Positions 16,406 through 25,491 of a DNA stretch of 64,000 nucleotides are shown here, piece by piece; the stretch's first letter is position 1, and the number at the start of each line of letters is the position of its first letter. This DNA is from Paractinoplanes aksuensis. Lineage in GTDB: Bacteria > Actinomycetota > Actinomycetes > Mycobacteriales > Micromonosporaceae. Position numbers and translations under genes: made by a program. Location: positions 62,001-126,000 of the forward strand of contig NZ_JAMYJR010000048.1 of NCBI RefSeq assembly GCF_024137025.1, written 5' to 3'. The notes beneath the pieces were generated by a model that did not search any database, was not told the DNA's origin, and worked only from the letters and a program-made list of their open reading frames with translations.

Positions 16406-17556
16406 AGCACACCACCCAGGGCCGCGATGAGGGCGTCGGCCTGCTCGGTGCTGATGATCAGCGGCGGCGCGAGCCGGATGACGTCGGGCTGCGGGGCGTT
16501 CACGAGGAACCCGGCCTCCTTCAGGGCGGCGGCGATGCGGTTGGCCTCGGGCTCGTTGAGCACGATCCCGAGCAGCAGGCCGGCGCCGCGCACGTGGTTG
16601 ATCAGCGGGTGGTCAAGGCCTTCGATGCCGTGGCGCAACTGCTCGCCGACCCGCTTGACGTGGTCGAGCAGGCCCTCGCCGGCGATCGTGCGGACGACCG
16701 CGAGACCGGCCGCGCACGAGACCGGGTTGCCGCCGAACGTGGTGCCGTGCGAGCCGGGGGTGAGCAGGTCGGCGGCCGGGCCGAAGGCGATGCAGGCGCC
16801 GATGGGCAGGCCGCCGCCGAGGCCCTTGGCCAGGGTGATGAGGTCGGGCTCGACGCCCTCGCTCTGGTGGTGGAACCAGTGGCCGGTGCGGCCGATGCCG
16901 GTCTGCACCTCGTCCAGCACGAGCAGCGCGCCCTTGGCCGTGCAGATCTCGCGGGCGCCGGCCAGGTAGCCGGCGGGCGGGACGACGACGCCGTTCTCGC
17001 CCTGGATGGGCTCGAGGATCACCATGGCGGTCTCGTCGGTGACGGCGTCCTCCAAAGCCGACAAATCACCAAAATCGACGTGCTCGACCAACCCGGGCAA
17101 CGGCCGGAACGGATCCGCTTTTGAGGGCTGGCCGGTCAGCGCGAGCGCGCCCATGGTGCGTCCGTGAAAAGCACCATGAGTGGCGACGACGTGGGTGCGA
17201 CCGGTCAGGCGGGAGATCTTGAAGGCGGCCTCGTTGGCCTCGGCCCCCGAGTTGGTGAAGACGACCCGGCCCGCCCGGCCGGCCAGCGCCAGCAGCAGCT
17301 CGGCCAGGGCGACCGGCGGCTCGGCGACGTAGAAGTTGGAGACGTGGCCCAACTGCTGGATCTGCTGGGTGACGGCGGCGACGACGGCCGGGTGGGCGTG
17401 GCCGAGCGCGTTGACCGCGATGCCGCCCAGGAAGTCGACGTACTGCTTGCCGTCGTCGGCGGTCAGCACCGCGCCCTCGCCGCGCACCAGGGCGGCCTGC
17501 GGGGCGCCGTAGTTGTTCATGCCCGCCTGCGACCAGCGTTCGATGAGCGAGCTCAC
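16402..17556 (-). CDS. argD: Acetylornithine aminotransferase
   Basis: PLP enzyme converting N-acetylglutamate semialdehyde to N-acetylornithine. The GTG at 17556 overlaps the argB stop, giving 384 residues that start SSLIERWSQAGMNNYG. Visible motifs are the cofactor loop VFTNSGAEANEAAFK (about 97-111), LLVLDEVQTGIGRTG (about 213-227) and the Schiff-base lysine in LITLAKGLGGGLPIGA (about 243-258). The class III aminotransferase family also includes GABA and ornithine transaminases, but the position between argB and argF settles the assignment. Confidence 0.96.
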   Translation of the reverse strand: MSSLIERWSQAGMNNYGAPQAALVRGEGAVLTADDGKQYVDFLGGIAVNALGHAHPAVVAAVTQQIQQLGHVSNFYVAEPPVALAELLLALAGRAGRVVFTNSGAEANEAAFKISRLTGRTHVVATHGAFHGRTMGALALTGQPSKADPFRPLPGLVEHVDFGDLSALEDAVTDETAMVILEPIQGENGVVVPPAGYLAGAREICTAKGALLVLDEVQTGIGRTGHWFHHQSEGVEPDLITLAKGLGGGLPIGACIAFGPAADLLTPGSHGTTFGGNPVSCAAGLAVVRTIAGEGLLDHVKRVGEQLRHGIEGLDHPLINHVRGAGLLLGIVLNEPEANRIAAALKEAGFLVNAPQPDVIRLAPPLIISTEQADALIAALGGVL

Positions 17557-18440
17557 GAGGGGACCACCATTGTTCCGATTCCTTCCGGGGTGAAGACTTC
17601 GAGCAGCGTGGAATGGGCGACGCGGCCGTCGATCACGTGGGCCGCGGGCACTCCCCCGCGGACCGCGCGCAGGCAGGCCTCCATCTTGGGTGCCATGCCG
17701 CTCTCGAGCCGGGGCAGCAGCTGGGCCAGCCCGTCGGCATCGATCTCGGTGACCAGCGACGATGTGTCGGGCCAGTCGGTGTAGAGGCCGGGGACGTCGG
17801 TCAGCACGACCAGTTTCTGCGCGCCCAGCGCCTCGGCCAGCGCGGCCGCGGCGGTGTCGGCGTTCACGTTGTGCACCACGCCGTCGGCGTCGGGGGCGAC
17901 GCTGGCGATGACCGGGATGCGGCCGGCCGCGATCAGGTCGTCGACGGCCGACGTGTCGACCCGGTCGACATCGCCGACCAGGCCGATGTCGACGATCTCG
18001 CCGTCGATCAGGGCACCTCGGCGGACGGCGGTGAACAGGTGGGCGTCCTCGCCCGAGAGCCCGACGGCGAGCGGGCCGTGCCGGTTGATCAGCCCGACCA
18101 GCTCGCGGCCGACCTGCCCGGTCAGCACCATGCGGACGACCTCCATGGCCTCGGGCGTGGTGACCCGCAGCCCGCCGCGGAACTCGCTCTCGATGCCGAA
18201 GCGGTCGAGCATGCGGCTGATCTGTGGGCCGCCGCCGTGCACGACGACCGGGCGGATGCCGGCGTAGCGCAGGAAGGCCATGTCGGCCGCGAACGCCTGC
18301 TGGAGCTCGGGATTGATCATGGCGTTGCCGCCGTACTTGATCACGATGGTCGAGCCGTGGAAGCGCTCGAGCCACGGCAGCGCCTCGATCAGGACCTCGG
18401 CCTTTTGCACCGGGCCACTCACAAGCGATCTGTCGGTCAT
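17553..18440 (-). CDS. argB: Acetylglutamate kinase
   Basis: Phosphorylates N-acetylglutamate, usually the arginine-inhibited step of the pathway. 295 residues from the ATG at 18440 (ATGA overlap with argJ stop). It carries the amino-acid-kinase motifs IVIKYGGNAM (about 34-43), VVHGGGPQIS (about 66-75), HNVNADTAAAALAEAL and LTDVPGLY. The N-terminal extension before KYGG is the helix found in the arginine-sensitive hexameric forms, suggesting feedback inhibition, which is inference. Confidence 0.96.
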   Translation of the reverse strand: MTDRSLVSGPVQKAEVLIEALPWLERFHGSTIVIKYGGNAMINPELQQAFAADMAFLRYAGIRPVVVHGGGPQISRMLDRFGIESEFRGGLRVTTPEAMEVVRMVLTGQVGRELVGLINRHGPLAVGLSGEDAHLFTAVRRGALIDGEIVDIGLVGDVDRVDTSAVDDLIAAGRIPVIASVAPDADGVVHNVNADTAAAALAEALGAQKLVVLTDVPGLYTDWPDTSSLVTEIDADGLAQLLPRLESGMAPKMEACLRAVRGGVPAAHVIDGRVAHSTLLEVFTPEGIGTMVVPS

Positions 18441-19609
18441 GACGAGTAGGCCGAGTTCTCGTGCACGTAGGCGTGCGACAGATCCGTGGTCCAGATCGTC
18501 GCCTCCATCTCGCCCTCGCGCAGGTTGACCGTGATCTTGACGTCGCGCCCGCTCAGGTCGACCTTGGACCGGTCTTCCGCGGCCGCGCCGCCCTTGCAGA
18601 TCCACACGTCGTTGATCGCCACGTCGACCCGGTCGGGCTCGAAGCGGGCCGCCGTCGTGCCGACCGCGGCCAGGATGCGGCCCCAGTTGGGGTCGTTGCC
18701 GAACAGGGCCGTCTTGACCAGGTTGTTGCGGGCGACCGTGCGGCCCACCTCGACCGCGTCGGCCTCGCTGGCCGCGCCCTTGACCTCGATGGCGACGTGC
18801 TTGGTGGCGCCCTCGGCGTCGGCGATCAGCTGCTGGGCCAGGTTGTGGCAGACCTCGGTGACGGCGGCCGTCAGCTCTTCGGCCGTGGGCTGCACGTCGG
18901 AGGCGCCGCTGGCCAGCAGCAGGACCGTGTCGTTGGTGGACATGCAGCCGTCGGCGTCGATCCGGTCGAAGGTCAGCCGGGTCGCCTCGCGCAGGGCGGC
19001 GTCGAGCACCTCGTTGCCCGCGCTGGCGTCGGTGGTGATGACGACGAGCATCGTGGCCAGGGCCGGGGCCAGCATGCCGGCGCCCTTGGCGATGCCGCCG
19101 ACCGACCAGCCGTCGCCCTGGACCACGGCGTTCTTGGCCACGGTGTCGGTGGTCATGATCGCCTCGGCCGCGGCCGGGCCACCGCTGGCGTTCAGCCCCT
19201 TGGCGGCCGCCGCGACACCGGGGAGCAATTTGTCCATCGGGAGCAGCTCGCCGATCAGGCCGGTGGAGCAGACGGCCACGTCGCCGGCCCCGATCAGCTG
19301 GGGCTTGGGCGCGCTGCGCAGCACCGTCGCCGTGTGCTCGGCCGTGGCGTGCGTGTCGCGGAAACCCTGCGAGCCGGTGCAGGCGTTGGCGCCGCCCGAG
19401 TTGAGGACCACGGCCCGCACGATGCCGCCCTTGAGCACCTGCTGGCTCCAGAGCACGGGCGCGGCCTTGACGCGGTTGCCGGTGAAGACGCCGGCGGCGG
19501 TGAAATCGGGGCCGTCGTTGACGACCAGGGCGACGTCGAGGCGGCCGGACGGCTTGAGCCCGGCGGCGACGCCGGAGGCCCGGAAGCCCTTGGGGTGGGT
19601 GACGGTCAC
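18437..19609 (-). CDS. argJ: Glutamate N-acetyltransferase / amino-acid acetyltransferase (bifunctional type possible)
   Basis: Recycles the acetyl group from N-acetylornithine to glutamate. The 390-residue precursor starts at a GTG overlapping the argC stop. The self-cleavage site is visible as KGAGMLAPALATMLV (about 171-185), the threonine of ATML becoming the nucleophile of the beta chain. EVKGAASEADA and the GNDPNWGRILAA motif follow. No argA or argE was seen in the window, in keeping with the cyclic route. Confidence 0.96.
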   Translation of the reverse strand: MTVTHPKGFRASGVAAGLKPSGRLDVALVVNDGPDFTAAGVFTGNRVKAAPVLWSQQVLKGGIVRAVVLNSGGANACTGSQGFRDTHATAEHTATVLRSAPKPQLIGAGDVAVCSTGLIGELLPMDKLLPGVAAAAKGLNASGGPAAAEAIMTTDTVAKNAVVQGDGWSVGGIAKGAGMLAPALATMLVVITTDASAGNEVLDAALREATRLTFDRIDADGCMSTNDTVLLLASGASDVQPTAEELTAAVTEVCHNLAQQLIADAEGATKHVAIEVKGAASEADAVEVGRTVARNNLVKTALFGNDPNWGRILAAVGTTAARFEPDRVDVAINDVWICKGGAAAEDRSKVDLSGRDVKITVNLREGEMEATIWTTDLSHAYVHENSAYSS

Positions 19610-20607
19610 GGTGCGACTCCGAAGACGGACAGGCCCATCGTTTCGGGCAGGCCGGACATGAGGTTGGCGCACTGCACCGCCTGGCCGGCGGCGCCCTTGC
19701 CAAGGTTGTCGAGCGCGCTGACCACCACGATGCGGCCGGAGTCGACGTCGACGGTGGCCTGGAGGTGGCACGAGTTGGAACCGGCGGTGGCGGCCGTGTG
19801 CGGCCACGCACCTTCCGGCAGGACGTGAACGAAAGGCTCGTCGGCATAGGCCGCGGCCAGAACGTCACGCGGGTTGCCCTCGGCCGCGAAACGCGCTGTG
19901 ACGGTGGCCAGGATGCCGCGCGGCATCGGAGCGAGCACCGGCGTCATCGACAGCGACGTCGCGCCGGTCGCCTGCTTGATCTCGGGGACGTGCTGGTGGG
20001 CGCCGACCTTGTAGGGCGAGAGGTCGCCCATGATCTCGCTGGCCAGCAGGTTCACCTTGGCCGAGCGGCCCGCGCCGGACGTGCCGGAGGACGCCACCAC
20101 GACCACGTCGGCCGGGTCGGCCAGCCCGGAGGCGATCAGCGGGGCCAGCGCGAGTGTGATGGTCGCCGCATAACACCCCGTGTTCGCCACCCGGTCGGAG
20201 GCGGCGATCAGCTCGCGTCGGCCGGGCAGCTCGGGCAGACCGTAGGTCCACGTGCCGGCGTGCGCGCCGCCGTAGTAACGCTCCCACAGCGCGGAATCCT
20301 GGAGTCGGAAGTCGGCCCCCAGATCGACCACCTTGACCGACTCGGGCAGCTGGGCCGCGAGCGCGGCCGACTGACCGTGGGGCAGGGCCAGAAACACCAG
20401 GTCGGCCTCGCTCAGCGCCGCCGCGTCGGTCGCGGTGAGCGTGAGGTCGAGACCGGCCAGCTGGGGGTGCACGGCGGTGACGTGCGACCCGGCCTGCGTG
20501 TGTGCCGTGGCCGCCACGAGCTCGAACTCGGGGTGCCCGGCCAGCAGGCGCAGCAACTCGCCCCCGGCATACCCACTTGCCCCCGCGACTGCGACCCGAA
20601 TTCCCAT
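19606..20607 (-). CDS. argC: N-acetyl-gamma-glutamyl-phosphate reductase
   Basis: NADPH-dependent reduction of N-acetylglutamyl phosphate. 333 residues, opening with IRVAVAGASGYAGGELLRL (Rossmann motif, 3-21), the catalytic cysteine in VANTGCYAATI (about 139-149) and the GTSGAGR segment. The ATG at 20607 has GGAGG five bases upstream. It is first in the arg operon and is preceded by the ARG-box-like palindrome. Confidence 0.96.
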   Translation of the reverse strand: MGIRVAVAGASGYAGGELLRLLAGHPEFELVAATAHTQAGSHVTAVHPQLAGLDLTLTATDAAALSEADLVFLALPHGQSAALAAQLPESVKVVDLGADFRLQDSALWERYYGGAHAGTWTYGLPELPGRRELIAASDRVANTGCYAATITLALAPLIASGLADPADVVVVASSGTSGAGRSAKVNLLASEIMGDLSPYKVGAHQHVPEIKQATGATSLSMTPVLAPMPRGILATVTARFAAEGNPRDVLAAAYADEPFVHVLPEGAWPHTAATAGSNSCHLQATVDVDSGRIVVVSALDNLGKGAAGQAVQCANLMSGLPETMGLSVFGVAP

Positions 20608-20617
20608 ACCAACCTCC

Positions 20618-20664
20618 GCATGACTATGCAGAGGACCGTATCAAGCCGCCCACGACGGGGGCAA
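20618..20664 (-). promoter_or_regulatory. argC promoter with ARG-box-like palindrome
   Basis: On the minus strand a -35-like TTGCCC (20659-20664) and -10-like TACGGT (20635-20640) are 18 bases apart, predicting a transcript start near 20628. The palindrome TGCATAGTCATGC (20618-20630) covers that point and directly abuts the GGAGG of argC. ArgR binding there would block initiation. The hexamers are weak by themselves; the palindrome and its placement are the stronger evidence. Confidence 0.55.
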
Positions 20665-20744
20665 CCACGTAACGCCGCGAGTCGCTGGTCACATCGTGAC
20701 GCTGAGCGCTGGCGCGGGCACCGCTGGTGCGGTGTTCTCTCAAG

Positions 20745-21416
20745 ATGAGCACGCTCGAGACGTGGCCGCGGGGATCGCTGCTGGCCGGGCTCACCGAACC
20801 CACCGTCCGGGCCCTGCTGCGGCTGGGCCCGGAACAAACGATGCCGACCGGCGGCATCCTGATGCGCGAGGGCAGCGCCGAGTCCGACGTCGTCGTCATC
20901 CGGCGCGGCGTGGCCAAGGTCTCGACCGGCAAGTCGCTGATCTCGATCCGGGCCGCCGGCGACCTGGTCGGCGAGATGGCGGCGCTGGACGGCTCACCCC
21001 GCTGCGCCACCATCACCATGGCCGGCCCGGGCCGCGTGGTGATGATCCCGGCCGAGCGGTTCACCGCGTTCCTGGGCCGCCATCCGGACGCCGCGCTGGC
21101 CGTGGCCACCATGGTCGCCACCCGTCTGCGCTGGTCCAACCGCCGGCAGACCGACTTCACGGTCTATCCGATCCGCGTCCGGGTGGCCCGGATCCTGACC
21201 GAGCTGACCGAGCAGCACGGCCATCCGCTGGGCCACGGCGCCCTCGAACTGGGCGTGCGCCTCACCCAGCCCGAGCTGGCCACCCTGTGCGGCGCGGCCG
21301 AGGGGTCGGTCCACAAGGCCCTGCGCGAGCTGCGTGACGCCCATCTCGTCAGCACCCGTTACGGCCGCATAACCGTGTGGGACCCGCAACGCCTGCGCGC
21401 CGCCGCGCGGGCCTGA
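20745..21416 (+). CDS. Crp/Fnr-family transcriptional regulator
   Basis: About 223 residues from the ATG at 20745 (MSTLETW); an upstream in-frame start at 20727 is less likely. The N-terminal cyclic-nucleotide-binding-type beta roll covers about 20-130 (MREGSAESDVVVIRRGVAKVS, GDLVGEMAALDGSPRCATI). The C-terminal Crp-type winged helix covers about 150-215 (VRLTQPELATLCGAAEGSVHKALRELRDAHLVSTRYGRITV). The phosphate-binding RS/T of true Crp is replaced by SPRCATI, which does not decide the ligand. It is divergent from argC with 137 bp between starts; targets are unknown. Confidence 0.82.
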   Translation: MSTLETWPRGSLLAGLTEPTVRALLRLGPEQTMPTGGILMREGSAESDVVVIRRGVAKVSTGKSLISIRAAGDLVGEMAALDGSPRCATITMAGPGRVVMIPAERFTAFLGRHPDAALAVATMVATRLRWSNRRQTDFTVYPIRVRVARILTELTEQHGHPLGHGALELGVRLTQPELATLCGAAEGSVHKALRELRDAHLVSTRYGRITVWDPQRLRAAARA

Positions 21417-21442
21417 ACCGGATTTGGTGGTAAGACTGGCCC

Positions 21443-21676
21443 ATGGCTGACAAGACGATCATCGCGCTTCGCGAGGCTGCCCTGGCCTATGCCGAGGCGG
21501 TCCGCACCACCCAGCGGTTCTTCGACCGCCTCGAGGATTCTTCCGACCCGTCGGTGCTGGTGGAGTACGCGACCTTGGCCGAGCGGGAGAAAGAGGCGGC
21601 CGAGGCCCGGCTCGACGCGCTCGAGGCGGCCGGCATCGAGGTGCCGAGCATCGACGAAAGCGATCCGGACAACTAA
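21443..21676 (+). CDS. Small acidic coiled-coil protein, unknown function
   Basis: 77 residues, almost all helical in composition, with a heptad-like stretch LAEREKEAAEARLDALEAAG (about 47-66) and an acidic tail SIDESDPDN. A purine-rich GGTGGTAAG precedes the ATG. Codon use matches the neighbours, which argues that it is real. I do not recognise a family. Confidence 0.6.
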   Translation: MADKTIIALREAALAYAEAVRTTQRFFDRLEDSSDPSVLVEYATLAEREKEAAEARLDALEAAGIEVPSIDESDPDN

Positions 21677-21790
21677 GTGAACAGTTCCGGAACCGGGGCG
21701 GGCTCCCGTAACCGGTTCCGTCCTGGAAGACTCCGGGTTGTTCGTGTTTCGATGACCGTGCCACCGCGGTCGTGACGACCGGAGGCACAC

Positions 21791-24043
21791 GTGCCCACTG
21801 ACGTCCCGTACCGGGATGAATCCCTCACCGTCGACGAGCGTGTCGACGACCTGCTGAGCAGGATGACTCTGCCCGAAAAGGTGGGTCAGATGCTCCAGCT
21901 GGATGCCCGGGGCGACGTGAAAGAGATCGTCAGCGAGAAGCTGGCGGGCTCGATCCTGCACACCTCGCCGGCCAAGATGCTCGAGGCGATCGACCTGGTC
22001 GCCAAGACCCGGCTGCAGATCCCGCTGCTCACCGCGGAGGACTGCATTCACGGCCACTCGTTCTGGCCGGGGGCGACGATCTTCCCGACCCAGCTCGGCA
22101 TGGCCGCGAGCTGGGACGCCGACCTGATCGAGAGGGTCGCCCGGGTCACCGCCGTCGAGGTGGCGGCGACCGGCATCCACTGGACCTTCTCGCCCGTCCT
22201 GTGCATCACGCGCGACCTGCGCTGGGGCCGGGTCGACGAGACGTTCGGCGAGGACCCGTTCCTGATCGGCGAGCTCGGCTCGGCCATGATCCGTGGTTAC
22301 CAGGGCGGCGGGCTCGACGACCCGACGGCGATCCTGGCCACGGCCAAGCACTTCGCCGGCTACTCCGAGACCCAGGGCGGCCGCGACGCCAGCGAGGCCG
22401 ACATCAGCCGGCGCAAGCTGCGCTCCTGGTTCCTGCCGCCGTTCGAGCGGGTCGCCCGCGAGGGCTGCCGGGTCTTCATGCTCGGCTACCAGTCGATGGA
22501 CGGCGTGCCCATCACCGCCAACAAGTGGCTGCTCAACGACGTCCTGAAAGAGGAGTGGGGCTTCACCGGCACCCTCGTCACCGACTGGGACAACGTCGGC
22601 CGCATGGTGTGGGAACAGAAGGTCTGCGCCGACTACGCCGAGGCCGCCGCGGTCGCCGTCAAGGCCGGGAACGACCTGGTCATGGTCACCCCGGGCTTCT
22701 TCGAGGGCGCGCAGGAGGCGGTCGAGCGGGGGCTCCTGCGCGAGGACGAGATCGATCAGGCCGTACGCCGGATCCTGCGCCTGAAGTTCGAGCTGGGCCT
22801 GTTCGAGAACCCGCGGGCGCCCGACCCCGAGCGCCAGCGGGCCGTGATCGGCGCGGCCGAGCACGCCGAGCTCAACCTCGAGGTCGCCCGCCGCTCGCTG
22901 GTGCTGCTCAAGAACGACGGCGTGCTGCCGGTCGAGCCGGAAGGCAAGTTCCGGCGCATCGCCGTCGTCGGCCCCAACGCCGACAACGTCTCGGCCCAGC
23001 TCGGCGACTGGGCCGGCGACTCGGGCCAGGTCGACTGGCTGCCCGACGGCCACCCGCGTGAGCTGACCGAGACGATCCTCGACGGCTTCCGCGCGGTCGC
23101 CCCGCCCAACTGGGTGATCGAGCACGCCCGTGGGGCCGACATCGAGCGTCTCGTGCCCGACCCCGAGGGTCACACCTACCCCGACGGCCAGCCCCGGCCG
23201 CCGATCTCCGTCGGCGCCCCGATCGACCACCACCTGATCGACGTGGCCCGCGACAAGGCGGTCCGCGCCGACTACGCGGTGGTCGTGGTGGGCGACACTG
23301 TCAACCTGACGGGCGAGCACAAGTCGACGGCCACGCTCGAGCTCCAGGGCGGCCAGATCGCGCTGCTCGACGCGGTGGCGGCGACCAAGACCCCGATGAT
23401 CGTCGTGCTGGTCAACTCGAAGCCGACCGTTCTGCCGCCGTCGGCGCTGAACGCGGCCGCGATCATCCAGGCCTTCAACCCGGGCATGCGGGGCGGCCGG
23501 GCGATCGCCGAGCTGGTGCTCGGCCACATCGAACCCAGCGGGCGGCTGCCGTTGTCGGTGGCGCGGCACGTCGGTCAGCAGCCGGTCTACTACAACACCA
23601 TCCGTGGGCAGCACGGCAGCCGCTACGCCGACCTCACGCAGGATCCGCTGTTCGCCTTCGGCGAGGGCCTGAACTACACGACCTTGACGTACGGCGATCT
23701 GACGGTGACCACGCCGTCCGTGCCGGCCGACGAGATCGTGCGGGCGACGGTCACGCTCACCAACAGTGGCGCCCGGCCTGCGCTCGAGACCGTCCAGGCG
23801 TACATCAGTGACCTGGTCACCTCGGTGACCTGGGCCGGCCGCGAGTTGAAGGCCTACCGCCAGGTCGAGGTGCCGGCGGGCGAGACGGTCACCGTCGAGC
23901 TCGAGGTGCCGGCGTCGGCGTGCTCGCTGGTCACCGCGGACGGGCGGCGCATCGTCGAGCCGGGCGACTTCGAGCTGCTGGTCGGCCCGAGCTCGCGCGA
24001 GCGCGACCTGCTGCGGGCGCCGTTCCGGATCGTCAGCCCGTGA
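21791..24043 (+). CDS. Glycoside hydrolase family 3 beta-glucosidase
   Basis: A 750-residue three-domain GH3 enzyme that hydrolyses terminal beta-glucosides. The N-terminal barrel contains the KHFAGY motif (about 187-192) and the nucleophile region TLVTDWDNVG with Asp265. The (alpha/beta)6 sandwich begins near 370 (RRSLVLLKNDGVLPV), and the C-terminal fibronectin-III-like domain starts near 625 (VRATVTLTNSG). There is no signal peptide, so it acts in the cytoplasm, for example on imported oligosaccharides. GTG start with GGAGG five bases upstream. Its end overlaps the GNAT gene by 11 bp. Confidence 0.93.
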   Translation: MPTDVPYRDESLTVDERVDDLLSRMTLPEKVGQMLQLDARGDVKEIVSEKLAGSILHTSPAKMLEAIDLVAKTRLQIPLLTAEDCIHGHSFWPGATIFPTQLGMAASWDADLIERVARVTAVEVAATGIHWTFSPVLCITRDLRWGRVDETFGEDPFLIGELGSAMIRGYQGGGLDDPTAILATAKHFAGYSETQGGRDASEADISRRKLRSWFLPPFERVAREGCRVFMLGYQSMDGVPITANKWLLNDVLKEEWGFTGTLVTDWDNVGRMVWEQKVCADYAEAAAVAVKAGNDLVMVTPGFFEGAQEAVERGLLREDEIDQAVRRILRLKFELGLFENPRAPDPERQRAVIGAAEHAELNLEVARRSLVLLKNDGVLPVEPEGKFRRIAVVGPNADNVSAQLGDWAGDSGQVDWLPDGHPRELTETILDGFRAVAPPNWVIEHARGADIERLVPDPEGHTYPDGQPRPPISVGAPIDHHLIDVARDKAVRADYAVVVVGDTVNLTGEHKSTATLELQGGQIALLDAVAATKTPMIVVLVNSKPTVLPPSALNAAAIIQAFNPGMRGGRAIAELVLGHIEPSGRLPLSVARHVGQQPVYYNTIRGQHGSRYADLTQDPLFAFGEGLNYTTLTYGDLTVTTPSVPADEIVRATVTLTNSGARPALETVQAYISDLVTSVTWAGRELKAYRQVEVPAGETVTVELEVPASACSLVTADGRRIVEPGDFELLVGPSSRERDLLRAPFRIVSP

Positions 24044-24746
24044 CCTGGTGCGCGGCCGCCAGGGGCTTCAAGGCGAAACCCAGTTTGCGGTACGTGGCCA
24101 CGGCCGCGACGTTCCAGTAGTCGGCGAACAGCGCGACCCGGTCCCGCCCGGTCAGCAACTCGCCCGTCACGAAGGCGCACAGCGTCGCCGCCCGTCCCCG
24201 ACCGCGCTGGTCGGATCGGGTGGCGACGCCGCCCATCAGGCCGACCCGCGGGCTCGACCAGGCGTCGGCGGCCACCGCGGCCAGGGCGCCGGCCTCGTCG
24301 CGCTGGGCCGCCCACCTCGTCACGCCCGGGGCGCCGGGCCGGGCGTACGAGTCGGGAAAGTCCTTTTGCAGCAGCGCCTCGACTTCGGGCAGATCGTCGT
24401 CGGTGAGCCAGACCCCGCTGCCTCCCGCGGGTGCCGTCGCCGTCTCCATCCACGCGAAACGCCCCGCGACTGACAGCTCGGGCATCAGCTCCGCGGTCTC
24501 GACGACCGTGGTCTCGGGGCCGAACGGGCGGTAGTTCGGGCCGACCTCGGGCAACACCCGGCGCAGCAGCCCCGCGAGGGCATGCGGCTCGCCGTGGATC
24601 GCCACCCGATCGTGCCGGGAGAGGGCCGGGACAGCGACCGCGGCCGCGGCGGGCTCGATCCAGATCCGTACGCCGGGCCGGTCCGCCGCCCATCGCAGGA
24701 ACGGGTCGTCCCCGGTGGCGACGGCAAGATCATCGATGCTGGGCAC
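24033..24746 (-). CDS. GNAT-family N-acetyltransferase
   Basis: 237 residues from a GTG at 24746 (PSIDDLAVATG). The acetyltransferase core is in the C-terminal half: VGLMGGVATRSDQRGRGRAATLCAF (about 167-191) contains the acetyl-CoA pyrophosphate loop, and NVAAVATYRKLGFALKPLA closes the fold. The first hundred residues resemble the extra N-terminal module of the FR47-like/two-domain GNATs. Substrate unknown. The start lies only 9 bp from the divergent ATG of the SanA-like gene, so one of the two starts may be annotated too far upstream. Confidence 0.75.
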   Translation of the reverse strand: MPSIDDLAVATGDDPFLRWAADRPGVRIWIEPAAAAVAVPALSRHDRVAIHGEPHALAGLLRRVLPEVGPNYRPFGPETTVVETAELMPELSVAGRFAWMETATAPAGGSGVWLTDDDLPEVEALLQKDFPDSYARPGAPGVTRWAAQRDEAGALAAVAADAWSSPRVGLMGGVATRSDQRGRGRAATLCAFVTGELLTGRDRVALFADYWNVAAVATYRKLGFALKPLAAAHQVTG

Positions 24747-24755
24747 GATCCCATC

Positions 24756-25469
24756 ATGACGTTGACACCGGCTGGCATCGTCGGTCGGGTGCCGATCATC
24801 TCCCGTCGCCGCCTGCTGCGCCTCGCGGTTCTCGCCGTCGTCCTCACCGTCGCCGTGGGCGGGCTGACCTCCGCGGGCGGCGAGTTGTGGACCCGCGCCG
24901 CCGCCCACGGCCACGTCTACAGCGAGGCCGACGTGCCCGCAGCGCCGGTCGCGCTCGTTCTCGGGGCCGAGGTGTACCCGGACGGGCAGCCCTCGCCTTT
25001 CCTGGCCGCCCGGCTCGACATCGCCCGGCGCCTGCTCGAGGCGGGCAAGGTCAAGGCGATCCTGGTCTCGGGCGACCACAGCCGCTGGGAGTACGACGAG
25101 CCCGGCATGTCCGAGGTCTACCTGGTCGCCCGGGGCGTGCCGGCCTCGCGGATCGCCCTCGACTACGCCGGCTTCGACACCTACGACTCGTGCGTGCGGG
25201 CCGAGAAGATCTTCGGGGTCCGCCAGGCCATCGTCGTCACCCAGACCTACCACCTCGACCGCGCGGTCGCCCTGTGCCGCAGCCAGGGCATCGAGGCCAC
25301 CGGCGTCGGCGACGACTCGGTGAAGATCTACAAGGATCCGTGGCGCAACTCGGTGGTCCGCGAACGCGGCGCCATCGTCAAGGCCGTCACCGACGTCGTC
25401 TCCCACCGCGACCCGGTCTTCCTGGGCCGCCAGGAAACCACGGTGCAGGAGGCCCTCGCCTCGTCCTGA
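24756..25469 (+). CDS. SanA/YdcF-like DUF218 membrane protein
   Basis: 237 residues from the ATG at 24756; an alternative GTG at 24789 would start right before the basic RRRLLRL and the single transmembrane helix (about 19-38), and would give more room for the divergent promoter. The extracytoplasmic DUF218 domain shows VALVLGAEVYPDG, ILVSGDHSRWEYDE and VVTQTYHLDRAVALCRSQGIEATG. SanA is linked to envelope permeability in E. coli; the biochemical function of the family is not established. A single gene between a GNAT and an acyltransferase. Confidence 0.82.
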   Translation: MTLTPAGIVGRVPIISRRRLLRLAVLAVVLTVAVGGLTSAGGELWTRAAAHGHVYSEADVPAAPVALVLGAEVYPDGQPSPFLAARLDIARRLLEAGKVKAILVSGDHSRWEYDEPGMSEVYLVARGVPASRIALDYAGFDTYDSCVRAEKIFGVRQAIVVTQTYHLDRAVALCRSQGIEATGVGDDSVKIYKDPWRNSVVRERGAIVKAVTDVVSHRDPVFLGRQETTVQEALASS

Positions 25470-25491
25470 CGCCTCGCGGTAGCTTCACGCG

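Noticed and set aside
21359..23614. 751-codon minus-strand frame across the beta-glucosidase
   Set aside because: Antisense shadow rich in Gly/Arg/Asp; the GH3 gene on the other strand has all its catalytic motifs.
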